Source of the DNA: Acanthosepion esculentum
Taxonomy: Eukaryota; Mollusca; Cephalopoda; Sepiida; Sepiidae
Length of the DNA: 64,000 nucleotides
Assembly: GCA_964036315.1 (NCBI GenBank)
Contig: OZ038482.1
Location: 14,259,934 to 14,323,933, forward strand
Direction of reading: 5' to 3'
Shown here: positions 53,541 through 63,749 of the stretch, in pieces
How positions within the stretch are numbered: position 1 is the stretch's first letter
Layout: each line of letters starts with the position of its first letter
Made by a program: the position numbers and the translations under genes
Notes under the pieces: model-generated
Database searches by the model: none
What the model saw: only the letters and a program-made list of their open reading frames with translations
What the model was told of the DNA's origin: nothing

Positions 53541-53672
53541 ATGTTGATGGGCACCTCGAGGAGGTGTAATGGTTACAAAGCTTGTCTTGCTAGAACAATT
53601 ACGACTGAGTAGTGAGTTCGATCCTCACTGGGTGCCCCATGCTTTCGGCCTTGTGCCACATCTAAACTATGC
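53541..53672 (+). mobile_element. SINE-3, tRNA-Ser-like, copy 1
   Basis: The head folds as a near tRNA: acceptor GGGCACC pairs with GGTGCCC (7 bp), and T arm GTGAG-TTCGATC-CTCAC is perfect. The anticodon region TTGTC-TTGCTAG-AACAA has 4 of 5 pairs and reads GCT (Ser). The D region is poor. After the head comes CATGCTTTCGGCCTTGTGCC, ACATCTAAAC. A second copy follows 145 bp later. Confidence 0.75.
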
Positions 53673-53685
53673 TTGGAAAATCACT

Positions 53686-53816
53686 ATTGGGCACTTCGGC
53701 GTGGTGCAGTTGTTAGCAAGCTTATCTCGCTAAAACAGTTACAACTGAATTGTGAGTTCGATCCTTACTGGGTGCCGCATACTTTCGGCCTTGTGCCACA
53801 TCTAATCTAGGCTTAG
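53686..53816 (+). mobile_element. SINE-3, tRNA-Ser-like, copy 2 (tandem)
   Basis: TGGGCACTTCGGCGTGGTGC, TTATCTCGCTAAAAC, GTGAGTTCGATCCTTACTGG, GTGCCGCATACTTTCGGCC, TTGTGCCACATCTAATC. Diverged from copy 1 but colinear throughout, in the same orientation. Confidence 0.75.
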
Positions 53817-53819
53817 AAA

Positions 53820-54190
53820 ATCAGTATACCGCAGTTAATGACATATATAAAAGCTTTGTTCCCCACACCTCAAAAAGATACACATTATATGCCAGGTTGT
53901 AGTCTCTGGTAGGCTAATGTTTCTTCAGACGTCGTAGAATATAACCACTACTTGTCTCGATCCTAGCTCTATAATTCAGCAATATGAATGCAAAGAATTT
54001 GGGATTTTACAAGTAAGTTTCTAAACGTTTGAACCTGGATGTAATTCCGTTTACAATGATTTCAGATTATTTTGTTTGATCGTCTTATTACATTAAATAG
54101 CTCATATAAATTGTTTTTTCTTACTACCCCATTATTCCCTTATTTTGGGAAAGTCATGTTTGCGTAGATGCCCACTTTTAAAACAATATG
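53820..54190. other. Unassigned DNA
   Basis: Nothing recognised. Confidence 0.5.
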
Positions 54191-54223
54191 AATGACATTT
54201 ACCGCCATATGCATTCGAGAGAC

Positions 54224-54284
54224 TTGAAGTAAAAATGCCCTCCGGCAGGATTCGAACTTTGAACCCTGTCGGAGGGCACATTTT
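54224..54284. repeat. Hairpin containing a tRNA-like B-box
   Basis: AAAAATGCCCTCCGGCAGG at 54230 and CCCTGTCGGAGGGCACATTTTT at about 54264 are inverted copies with one or two mismatches. The loop is ATTCGAACTTTGAA. The arm shares GGCAGGATTCGAAC with the SINE in the loop of 35878-36300. Confidence 0.85.
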
Positions 54285-54399
54285 TTTGTATTAAGTCTTT
54301 TGAACGCACAGACCAACAGATGTAATTCATACCGTAGAGCACCTCCAAAACGATTGGAGATTTAATTAGCAAGAAAAATAAATCCAACGCCAATTCAGA

Positions 54400-54725
54400 T
54401 GGTGGTACTTATCAAATAAATTTCTTACAATCGGCGAAAAATCTAAAAAAATCTAAAAGTCCGTATTTATGAACATAAAAGGGATTTACGTTTAGACAAT
54501 ATCTAAACTCGCTCATAATACATGGGACAAAAAAGACTATAACTTTGAGTTTACAAATGCCACCCTAATTAAAAACGAACATAATTTTCTACGTCGATGG
54601 TACTTCGAGGTATTATTAATAAATAAATTACCAACTATAAACACACGTCAAGAACATTATATTGCATCACCAACCTTTATTGAATCAGCATATCTAAAAA
54701 AAAAACGGTATTTACGTAAATAACC
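54400..54725 (+). pseudogene. Penelope-like element 3' fragment
   Basis: Readable in one frame after two stops: DKKDYNFEFTNATLIKNEHN, FLRRWYFEVLLINKLPTINT, YIASPTFIESAYL. This is the C-terminal end of the GIY-YIG module (HNFDFxNAxLIxxxxxxxxRxxxExxLI). An upstream scrap reads IGEKSKKI and HKR. No RT is visible. (TA)n follows at 54756-54766. Confidence 0.72.
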
Positions 54726-54729
54726 AAAA

Positions 54730-56035
54730 ACCATAATGTATACTATATATATATATATAGACAAACACACTGACGAATATACGTTATATTCATTATATTC
54801 ATACTGTACCCTGCCTCCCCCCCCCAAACATCAGGTCGTCTACTCAAAAATGTGTATCCAAAAAATATCTTTGGGACTACTAGGAAACAAAGCCGAATAA
54901 GAAAAATGTATTGATTCATTAGAAAATATATTGTTTGTGTTTTCAGTGATCTCATTATTGCCTTGACATTGGCATTGCAGAAACACCAAAAGAAATGGAA
55001 GTAATTCACGATAAAAATTAGAATGAAAAATCGATGAAACGCTCTGAATCTCAAAATAGGTTGCGCTACAGGAAATCCTTGATCGCATCGCAAAAATGTC
55101 TACCTGAAGGACTCTCCTTAGTATGGAACATTCAAGTTTTGGGCGGTCGATTGTCGTTGTCATTGAAGATCCATTGAAAACGAACCACGATCAGAAAACG
55201 ATGTGAAAGCAACAATTGTTAAAAATAAAACAAACACAAAATAAAAGTATTCTTTTCTTGATTTTATTTCAGCACATTGGCCTCAGAAACTTTCGGAACA
55301 GCCCTAGGATGCAGCAACAAAATGCGATATTTTTACCTACATTTTCCTGTCAGCTTTTAAGGCATGTTTATTTACCATTCAGTCTTTGATTTCTATCACT
55401 GATTTTTTCAATTAAATAATATTTATTGAAATGTCATTGCATTTGATAAGAATTATAAAATCGAACAATATAGTCTTTAATTTCCAGATTCACTTGATAA
55501 TCTTTTAAAGATACCATTTTTTAAAGGAAGCCATCTTATATTTTTATTCGATTTCTTTTTGGTTTGATCCGATCAACCACCTAGAAACTATGGCGAATCT
55601 CGTTAATATTATTTGGTGAATCATAAATAAAAGAGAATTCTGTGAATAAAAAGCGAATATTAGGATTTATTGAATGGGATGAAAATGATCTAAAGAGCCA
55701 GATCAATATTGAATCAATAATCGTAGACAACAGGTGTAAATCGTTTGCACAGGTGCTTGCGAGAAGCGACGGAATTAATGAATAAAATAAAATTTGCGAA
55801 ACATGAGCGCCAATTCAGTTTTATTTGGAACTTTGTTGAAAATGTTAAAAGATTAATTAATTAAATTAATATTTTTTAAATTAATATTAAATCGAATAAA
55901 CACATCCAAATTGCAGTAACTTAAAAGAAAATGTTTTTTTTTTCCAAAGTTTACAAACAGAAGAATAAATAATTTTGTGGAAGGAATGAGTTTAAAAAAA
56001 CTGCATTTAAAGAAGGATGTCAAAATAAGAAATGA
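54730..56035. other. Unassigned DNA
   Basis: Overlapping minus-strand frames of 107-116 codons (54743-55163) show no family, though two methionine-started frames overlap. No repeat with another copy. Confidence 0.5.
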
Positions 56036-56039
56036 TGCA

Positions 56040-57055
56040 CTGAGGGGAAAAAGAAAGAAGGGAAATGATGGGAGAAGGGTAGGAAAGCGAAAGAAGAGAA
56101 AAGAAAGAAAGAAAGAGAAAAAGAAAGAAAGAAAGTAATAAAGAGAGAAAGAAAGAAAGAGGAAGAAGAAGAATAAGAAAGGGGAGGACGTAGGGAGAAA
56201 AGAGAATGAAAGAAAGAAAAAACAGCATAAAAAAGGGAAGAAAACAGGTATTGTGAAGAAGAAGAAGAAGAAGAAGAAGAAGAAGAAGAAGAAGAAGAAG
56301 AAGCAGGGAGAGGAGGAGAAGAAAAGAGAAGGGAGGACGTAGTGATAAAAGAGAATGGAAAAAGAAAAAAACAGCACAAAGAATGGAAGAAGACAGGTGA
56401 TTTAAAGAAAAAGAAGAAGAAAAGAAGAAGAAGAAGAAGAAGAAGAAGAAGAAGAAGAAGGAGATAAGAAGAAGAATAAGGAGGAGAAAAAAAAGAAAGG
56501 GAGTACGTGAGGAGAAAAGAGAAAAACAGAAGAAAAACAGCATAAAGAACGGAAGAAGACAGGTATTGTAAAGAAGAAGAAGAAGAAGAAGAAGAAGAAG
56601 AAGAAGAAGAAGAAGAAGAAGAAGAAGAAGAAGAAGGGTGAGGAGGAGAAGAAAAAGGAAAAGAAACGGAGGACGTTGGGAGAAAAGAGAATGAAAGAAA
56701 GAAAAAACAGCTCAAAGAAGGGAAGAAGACCGGTATTGTAAAGAAGAAGGAGAAGAAGAGAAAGAGGAGGAAGAAGAAGAAAATAAGATAAGAAGTGCTC
56801 GAAAGCATGTAAAAACGAAAACGGGAAGGAAAAAGAAGGAAACAAAATTAAGAAAATTAATGAAACTTAGAAGAAACGGAGATAGGACGAAAGCAAAGAA
56901 GAAAAGGTAAGAAGGAATAATTTTTAAAAAGAAAGTGACAAATGATAGAAAAATTGGAAAAACGTAGTCCAGGTGGTATTATAAAATGGTGCCTAAACCC
57001 GTGCGACGACAACTCCGTAGTATCCGAGTTAATTGACACTAAATAAAAGGAACAA
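56040..57055 (+). repeat. Purine-rich block, duplicate 1
   Basis: The GAA-rich part has a unit of 149-170 bp. The marker GGTATTGTAAAGAAGAAG recurs at 56247, 56396 (variant), 56562 and 56732. Each unit has AGAAAAGAGAATGAAAG, ACAGCTCAAAGAA and a (GAA)n of variable length. A unique tail (56770-57055) with AGTGCTCGAAAGCATGTAAA, AAACGTAGTCCAGGTGG and GAGTTAATTGACACTAAAT follows. The whole block is colinear with 59590-60390. Long minus-strand frames (Ser/Phe/Leu) are artefacts. Confidence 0.92.
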
Positions 57056-57059
57056 CTAA

Positions 57060-58080
57060 AGTAACCGCTTAACACCAATTGTGACGAGATTATATGAGTA
57101 AATTATCATGATGACTTCGCGAACGAATATTCTGCAGGATTTATATCGATTCTTACAGGCCTTCTCACATCGTTGTAGGAGACACACAGAGAATCCCTTA
57201 AGCTTACACTAATGAACCTACACTTTAAATCATGACCTTAGGTGTCATGGCCCAGCGAAATCTGTCAGTGTTACCTGGTCGTAGGTCTTCTTTTGGAGTT
57301 ACCTAATCCGAGGCAGATATCCGAGCTGAGTGTAATCGCCTCTGGTATTATGAAATATATAGTTTCTAATATTTAATATATTGCGATGATGCATATATGT
57401 TCAGTGTGATAAATTTATATAACGTGTCACAATGACACTATAATCTCGACAGACTTCGAAAACGTATCCGCCTCCTCATAGGTGATTAATTATTTCCCAT
57501 CATAAAACATCTTTCCCACAGAAGAAACGTCGCAAAATTATCGCTACTCTATGGCTACTTACACGGAAAGAGTGGGTGCAAAAGTTTTCAGCGCTGATTT
57601 TAAATTAATAGACGGTTTTCTACCGAGTATTCAGTCTCTAGATGCATAAAGAAAGTCAGTTTGGCGCATACATAATAAATAGGAATATGTGTAATCTCTT
57701 TACACTACAGGTCGCCGTTTATGGTGGAACTGATAAAAGTTATAATAAAAAAATGTATGAGAGTATATACAATACATTCATGAGTCTCTGATTGGTATTA
57801 TGTGTTATATAGAACAGGTCAGTGGAAAGCGTGAGACCAAGCATGCGCAGAGAGGCACTCTCGTGAAGTTGAGCATCAGCCATTATAATGGATCGTGGAA
57901 GTGATGAAACAGTTTTTATTAAGGTTTTATTCGAACTACATGAAACTTGAAAAATGACTTTCTGACAACCATCTCTGCAAAATTAAAATCAAACCCGATT
58001 CGCCTTTTTGGTGACCAATTATTTTTTACAGCTGCTATTATGATTTAAACAGTTCCATGCATGCTGTAAATATTAGTCGT
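57060..58080. other. Unassigned DNA
   Basis: Nothing recognised. Confidence 0.5.
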
Positions 58081-58082
58081 TT

Positions 58083-59035
58083 CTATGGCAGAAAGAAAAA
58101 AAAGGGAAGCAAGTTAGGGACGGAAGAAAGTATAAAAGGAGGGAAGAGAAAGAACAAAAGAAAGAAAAGAAAAGGGAAAGAATAAAAGTAAGTGTGAAGA
58201 AAAGACGAACTGGAAAAGAGAGAGAGAGAGAGGAATCCAGAATGAAATGAAAGGAAGAAAGAAATTAAGCAAAAATGAGAAGAACGAGACAAAGAAAGAA
58301 AGAAAGAAAAGTGAGTAAAAACAATAAAGAAAAGGAGAGAATAAAAAGGAAAGTACATGAAAAATATGCCATTGATGCGAAACTTGGAGAGAACAATCAA
58401 AAAGAAAAAAAAGAAAAAGGAGGATTGAGATATCTAGAGAAAAAGCAAAATTGACGAAATATAAGGAGAAAGACAAAAAAGAAAAGCTATTAAAACGAAA
58501 GAAAGAAAGAAAGAAATAAATAAAAAGGAAAATAAGGAAAGGAAAGAATTGAAAAATATGAGGAGAAAGATAAAATGAATAAAGAAAAGTTATTAAAACG
58601 AAAAAAGAAAGAAAAAATAAGGAAAGGAAATCTAAGGAAATGAAAAGAAAGAAAAAAAGGCAAACTGGAAGAAAGAAAGAATTACTGAAGAAAAAAAATG
58701 AAAAAAGCAGAAAAAAGGGAAAAAAGAAAATCAAAGTTAAAAAGATAAAAAAAACAAAGAAAAAGTAAAAGTGGAAAGAAAAACAAAAAAAAATCCTTCA
58801 AAAAGAAAAAAAAGAAAGAAAGAAAAAGACAAAAATGTAAATAAAAAGAGATAAAAACAAAATAGGAAAAATGAAATAGAAGTGGAATAGACAAAATGAA
58901 ATAAAGGCATAATGGAGATGGCATTAAAATGAAACGACAAACAAAATACGAAAAAAAAGAAGAAAAGAAAACCGAAAAAAACCCCCAAAAAACAAAACAA
59001 AAAACGAAAAACGGAAAAAGGGAAACTGTCCAGGC
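58083..59035 (+). repeat. Low-complexity purine-rich DNA
   Basis: Almost only A and G on the plus strand: GAAAGAAAGAAAGAA, AAAGAAAAAAGAAAG and a weak repeat with GAGGAGAAAGATAAA (58560). The minus-strand frames of 87-206 codons are Phe/Ser/Leu repeats of this composition. It separates the two duplicated blocks. Confidence 0.85.
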
Positions 59036-59039
59036 CAAT

Positions 59040-59585
59040 AAGACGAATCTGAAAAAGAAAAAATGGTCAAGTGATGTTTAGATAATTATCAACGGTGACG
59101 CTCTTGGAAATGAAATGGAAATGAAATTGAATCGATAGGTCAGAGGTCAATGAGAAAATTTAATTAGCGCGTAGGAGAGAAAGAAAAAGAACAAAAACGT
59201 TAAGTTGGTCTGACGTCACGACCTCAACAAACGACCACGCAAAACCTTGAAATGGAATCTTTGTGTCTGGAACTGACATCTGAATAATATCATCAAATGA
59301 CTTAAAAATGAATTTCAATTAAGTGAGATAATGTCTTTTCCCGGCAAATCGAACAGACTCAATCAGAGTGACTAAAAAAAGAACGAAAAATAACATTAAC
59401 AACAAACAACCTCTTTATTCGTCTTTATAATGAAAACGTTTCGTGGGAAAAAATGCCGAGGGTCTGAAAGGAGAGTGACACGTCGAAAAAATATTGACTT
59501 TAGATCCGTTTAGAAAGATATTCGTGCCCATAAAAAAGTATTTTATTTTTAGTTTTTACTACAACTTTAGGCAAATATTTTTGAT
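59040..59585. other. Unassigned DNA
   Basis: Nothing recognised. Confidence 0.45.
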
Positions 59586-59589
59586 GTGC

Positions 59590-60390
59590 ACATTGAAAAA
59601 AGAAGAAGAAGAAAAAGAAGAAGAAGAAGGAGAAGGCGGAGGAGAAGAAAAAGAAAGAGAGTACGTGAGGAGAAAAGAGAAAAACAGAAGAAAGAAAAGC
59701 AGCATAAAGAACGGAAGAAGACAGGTATTGTAAAGAAGAAGAAGAAGAAGAAGAAGAAGAAGAAGAAGAAGAAGAAGAAGAAGAAGAAGAAGAAGGGGGA
59801 GGAGGAGGAGAAAAAGGAGAAGAAAGGGAAGACGCTGGGAGAAAAGAGAATGAAAGAAATAAAAAAAAACAGCTCGAAGAAGACCGGTATTGTAAAGAAG
59901 AAGAAGAAGAAGAAGAAGAAGAAGAAGAAGAAGAAGAAGAAGAAGAAGAAGGGTGAGGAGGAGAAGAAAAAGGAAAAGAAACGGAGGACGCTGGGAGAAA
60001 AGAGAATGAAAGAAAGAAAAAACAGCTCAAAGAAGGGAAGAAGACCGGTATTGTAAAGAAGAAGGAGAAAAAGAGAAGGAGGAGGAGGAAGAAGAAGAAA
60101 ATAAGATGAGAAGTGCTCGAATGCATGTAAAAACGAAAACGGGAAGGAAAAAGAAGGAAACAAAATTAAGAAAATTAATGAAACTTAGAAAAAACGGAGA
60201 TAGGACGAAAGCAAAGAAGAAAAGGAAAGAAGGAATAACTTTAAAAAAGAATGTGACAAATGATAGAAAAATTGGAAAAACGTAGTCCAGGTGGTATTAT
60301 AAAATGGTGGCTGAAACCCCTGCGACGAAATCTCCATATTGTCCGAGTTAAATAACACTAAATGAATGCAACAAATGAAGTATGTACACA
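59590..60390 (+). repeat. Purine-rich block, duplicate 2
   Basis: Colinear with 56040-57055. GGTATTGTAAAGAAGAAG recurs at 59724, 59886 and 60048, 162 bp apart. The unique tail (GTGCTCGAATGCATGTAAAA, AAACGTAGTCCAGGTGGT, GAGTTAAATAACACTAAAT) is clearly shared with a few percent difference. About 3.3 kb downstream of duplicate 1, same orientation. Confidence 0.92.
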
Positions 60391-60507
60391 TTGAAAGACT
60401 AACATTTCTATATTTTATTATTTGGTTTGATATCCTCTCCAACATTTCAAACTGTCGCATAATCTTGGCAAAGGGTACGAGATTATCAATAAAAAGCATC
60501 ACTGATG

Positions 60508-60735
60508 GCATGGTGGAGTAATAGATAGCGACTCAGACTGAGGAATCGGAGAGCCGAGTTCGAATTCCAGTTGAATCCATTACATTCACTTACATGCTAA
60601 TACCCTTTGGGAAAGGTATGAATCTTCTCCCTCTCAACTATGGGTAAATAGCAGGACAGACCAGGTTCTATAGCATTGAATGACAGCTGGTCTACTGCAG
60701 AAAGTAATAGCAACCTATCTGCCTCGAAAGATACA
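60508..60735 (+). mobile_element. SINE-2, full-length copy
   Basis: GGTGGAGTAATAGATAGCGA, GAGCCGAGTTCGAATTCCAG, TCCATTACATTCACTTACAT, CCCTTTGGGAAAGGTATGAA, ACTATGGGTAAATAGCAGGA, CTGGTCTACTGCAGAAAG. The best copy of the family and the only one with all these parts in order. Confidence 0.88.
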
Positions 60736-60739
60736 TGAT

Positions 60740-61225
60740 TGCCTACGCGTGTATCACGCATGGCACATTACTGATAGCAGTTTGCGGCTTGTCCTTATCC
60801 AAAATGAATTCGATTCTCACTTTGTCTAAAAGCATTGATAATAGGACCCCCTTAAAATATTCTTCGTATACAGACAGAATCAGTGGTTTGATGGTGAGCT
60901 GCTTCTGGTGTCACCGCCACTTCTCGACATGACCGCTCCTCTCAACGACGTTACTTGACTGACCACCTCGACTATCCAGCTTCGATATGATATCATCTCA
61001 ACTTCGACACCACCTAGCTACAAGCCTTCATCGTTTCCCACTCTGTCACCTCGGAAAACCCGACTCAACACAGCGGTCTACCGATCCGACTTTGACACCA
61101 TTCAGTTACATGCCTTCATCTTGGCCGACGCTCACTTCGGCAAATATCAATCACGTCAATCCGATATCATCTTGGTAAACCACCACCGTCAACTCGGCAT
61201 ACCCGACTCGCTACAAGGCATCCCA
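60740..61225. other. Unassigned, GC-richer patch
   Basis: 60930-61210 is richer in C and G (TCAACTTCGACACCACC, TCCGACTTTGACACCATTC, alternating with GCCTTCATC). The phrase CTTCGACACCA / CTTTGACACCATTCAG repeats once, 100 bp apart. No domain. Confidence 0.4.
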
Positions 61226-61229
61226 GGAA

Positions 61230-61770
61230 GGCATTCTGGTTTGCATAAGATCAATGATATTTTTGGTTATACCGAAAATCTGTAAAAAACTTCAGTACCA
61301 TGAAATTGGGAAACCAAATCATAGGCCTTCTTAAAGTTAATCCAGTTCAGACACATGTTTGATCGTTCTCGCTTGCAGTTTACATAACATATATTTATCA
61401 ATGTCAAGTTGCTCTTTAATTGAGAGAGATCTTTTTAGGTACCCATTTGACGAATCTGGAAATAGGTTGCTCGCGAAAGAAACGTTCATAGGTCTTTTCT
61501 GTAATTATGTCAGTCAATAGTTTCAATATGTGTTTCAGCTATGCAATAAAACAGTAATTTCCTAACTGAGGACTCATGGCGTTCTCCCTTCCAGCTATTT
61601 AGAAACACGTCCATTTGCAATACGCCGGTTAATCTCCTGTCGAATTCTATCATGCAGGTTGAAAAACTACCGCAGTCAAGATTCCTGAATTCCGTCCTGA
61701 CCGAGTACTTTTAAGTTTGGCATAGTCCTTATACGACCTTCAAAATCCTTCGTCGCGTTTATAATGTCTA
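61230..61770 (-). pseudogene. LINE reverse transcriptase relic (R2/Dong-like in style)
   Basis: Found by reading the minus strand; no long frame survives. In order: DFEGRIRTMPNLKVLGQDGI, FFNLHDRIRQEINRRIANGR, LLTDIITEKTYERF, SNLFPDSSNGYLKRSLSIKE, QLDIDKYMLCKLQARTIKHV and, in another frame, NFKKAYDLVSQFHG and FSV. ITEKTYxxL and (W)IxFxKAYDxVPHSW are typical RT block 1-3 signatures of this LINE group. Many frameshifts. Confidence is moderate because the alignment is from memory. Confidence 0.6.
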
Positions 61771-61899
61771 ATTGATGTAACACGCGCCCTACATCTGCTT
61801 TAACATATAATATGAAGAAGCTTCATGATTGCCATCAATGGGGACTCTATAGAGATCTGACGAACACTTTAGCACCTTATTGGCCTTATGGGTCTATGT

Positions 61900-62180
61900 C
61901 AGGGGTCGGCAAACTACGGCACACGTGCCACATGTGTCACGCCAAGCAATTTCCAATGCCATGCAGCCGCAAATGACCAATAACTACTATGACGCAAAGA
62001 AAATATTTAGCTGTTTCAATTTTAATATACACTAAAGTATATATACTATATATTACTATATAAAATATATTGTAGAACAGGTATATTGACCTTGACTTGT
62101 ATAAAAATACATATGCTGTTGTCACACTGAATGATTTTAAAACTCTAAGTCGGCACATAGCAAAAGGTTACCGAGCCCTG
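61900..62180 (+). mobile_element. hAT-like MITE with terminal inverted repeats
   Basis: 281 bp. It starts CAGGGGTCGGCAAACTACGG and ends GGTTACCGAGCCCTG, a 12/15 inverted repeat. The adjacent 8 bp are GTCTATGT before and GTCTAGCG after, five of eight identical, possibly a decayed 8-bp target duplication as hAT elements make. The body includes GCAATTTCCAATGCCATG, AGCTGTTTCAATTTTAATAT and CACACTGAATGATTTTAAAA. No coding capacity. A partial second copy lies at 62475-62775. Confidence 0.65.
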
Positions 62181-62335
62181 GTCTAGCGGATAAAGGCTGT
62201 GGCTTTAGTCATTTGGCAGTCGTGAATTCAATCTCTAGATCGGGAAGGGCGAAAATTTCATAGGCATATTGTGTGATGATGAGATGACACTTGCATTAAT
62301 AAAAGCCCTGTGCCATCCTTCAAGGAAGTTATTAA
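62181..62335 (+). mobile_element. tRNA-like SINE head, unnamed family
   Basis: TCTAGCGGATAAAGGCTGTG as an A-box-like segment and GTGAATTCAATCTCTAG as a weak B-box, then GATCGGGAAGGGC. No other copy in the window is certain. Starts directly at the hAT-like MITE edge. Confidence 0.4.
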
Positions 62336-62474
62336 TTCTAGGTCAAATAGCATTGACTTTCTCAAAGCAGGACCGCGTACGTATTTCAAACATAGGTATT
62401 TCGAATAATTATTTTTTAGTATAATTGTCCTTTCCATTAATTTTCATTCGAACAATTTACAATTCGAATAAAAG

Positions 62475-62573
62475 CAATTTCCAATGGCACGCAGCCGCAA
62501 ATGACATCACGAAGTCCGAACCAATAACTATTATAACGCAAAGAAAATATTTAGCTGTTTCAATTTTAATATA

Positions 62574-62633
<60 letters not shown>

Positions 62634-62775
62634 TATACTATATATATATATATATTATATATTACTATATAAAATATATTGTAGAACAGGTATATTGACT
62701 TGTATAAAAATGCGTACGTTGTTGGCACACTGAATGATTTTAAAACGATAAGTCGGTACATAGGTAGCAAAAGGT
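62475..62775 (+). repeat. Second copy of the hAT-like MITE body
   Basis: GCAATTTCCAATGGCACG, AATATTTAGCTGTTTCAATT, AGAACAGGTATATTGACTTG, CACACTGAATGATTTTAAAA. Same order as 61946-62168, but the inner TATATACT is expanded to a (TA)n of about 80 bp and the left terminal repeat is missing. Confidence 0.8.
62575..62655. repeat. (TA)n expansion inside the MITE copy
   Basis: About 30 TA units with TACTATACTATA interruptions; the first copy has only TATATACTATATATTAC here. Confidence 0.95.
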
Positions 62776-62811
62776 CTATGTAACTTATAGTGAGCGACTG
62801 AAATATGATTT

Positions 62812-63262
62812 TCTCTTTTACCCCTCTGACCCTTCTAATCACCGTCCTATTAGTCTCCTACCCCTCTTCGGCAAATTACGAATTAAGATTCATCGGAAAA
62901 TTCAAGTATCAAAATCCTAAAATTTTCACGGGTGTTTCCAGTTATTATAATTATTATTGGTCGTATCCTTATTAGTACTGCTAAGCAATACTACTAAGCA
63001 GTAGTACTAAGCAGTACCTTTTACTTTGTATTTTCTCTATAAATTTTCCATAAATATTTTCATGGTAATTGCTTTGATAAGTTTTCTTCTATGGTATCTA
63101 GACTTCATGAACTTAAACGAAATACAAAATGTGCAGATAAGTCTCATTATTTTAGAGTTGCTAGACATAACTGTAAGCTAACACTTTATTTTCTCTCGTA
63201 TTTTTCGCTTGTGGAACTCTCTTCCAGCTTCTTTAAATTTTAAATGCAATGTCATTTTATTT
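62812..63262 (+). pseudogene. LINE relic, RT start and C-terminal scraps
   Basis: PSDPSNHRPISLLPLFGKL at 62818-62875 matches RT block 1 (PxDPSNYRPISLLPxxxK). About 330 bp later come HELKRNTKCADKS and, in shifted frames, FRLWNSLPAS and FKCNV-type codons (63200-63250). The middle of the element is gone. Confidence 0.6.
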
Positions 63263-63264
63263 CT

Positions 63265-63745
63265 GTAAATAGGAATAAAATTGTTAAAAAAAATTAAATG
63301 CATTCATAAGATAAATACTTTGCTCACTTAGTTTCGTTCAATGACACATATTTGGGAACAAGATTTACCATGGTCGTGATGCATGACAAGTTTATTAACT
63401 GGTAATCCGTGCAAGGCAGCTTACATATTAATCCCTGCAAGGTCTGTTGTAAAACTGAAAATGTAGGACATCCAGTGAGGATCAAGGTAGGTACTACATT
63501 TATTGACATCAACATCTTGCTAACTTCTTATAATCTTTGCGCCATGCATGAAGGGACATCTCGTCTCGTCTGGTACAAACCTAGATATTTTGAGCACCGA
63601 TGGATACATTATAACGGTTGCATTCTAAAAAGATTCACCAAATAGTCAGTGCTACCAAGTGAGCCTGCAATATATTAATTAAAGTTTTTGAGTGCGACAT
63701 AAGATTGTGTTGCGTCAATCTTCTAAGAGAAGAGGAACAGCATTT
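63265..63745. other. Unassigned DNA
   Basis: A 78-codon plus frame (63409-63645) rich in Cys, His and Trp has no family I recognise and no other support. Confidence 0.45.
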
Positions 63746-63749
63746 AAAC

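Noticed and set aside
53541..53632. Functional tRNA-Ser gene
   Set aside because: The acceptor and T arm pair, but the D arm is poor, one anticodon-stem pair is mismatched and a SINE body follows, with a tandem diverged copy.
54743..55163. Overlapping 107-116 codon minus-strand frames as a gene
   Set aside because: Two frames of equal quality overlap, neither matches a family; chance frames in AT-rich DNA.
56020..56808. 262-codon minus-strand frame rich in Ser, Phe and Leu
   Set aside because: Translation of GAA-rich low-complexity DNA; frame length follows from lack of stop codons in TTC/TCT/CTT repeats.
59586..60056. 156-codon Lys/Glu-rich plus-strand frame
   Set aside because: Repeat-derived polylysine-like frame, with no conserved domain and similar frames in the other duplicate.
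63409..63645. Cys/His-rich 78-codon frame as a zinc-finger protein
   Set aside because: Cys and His spacing does not fit a known finger pattern.
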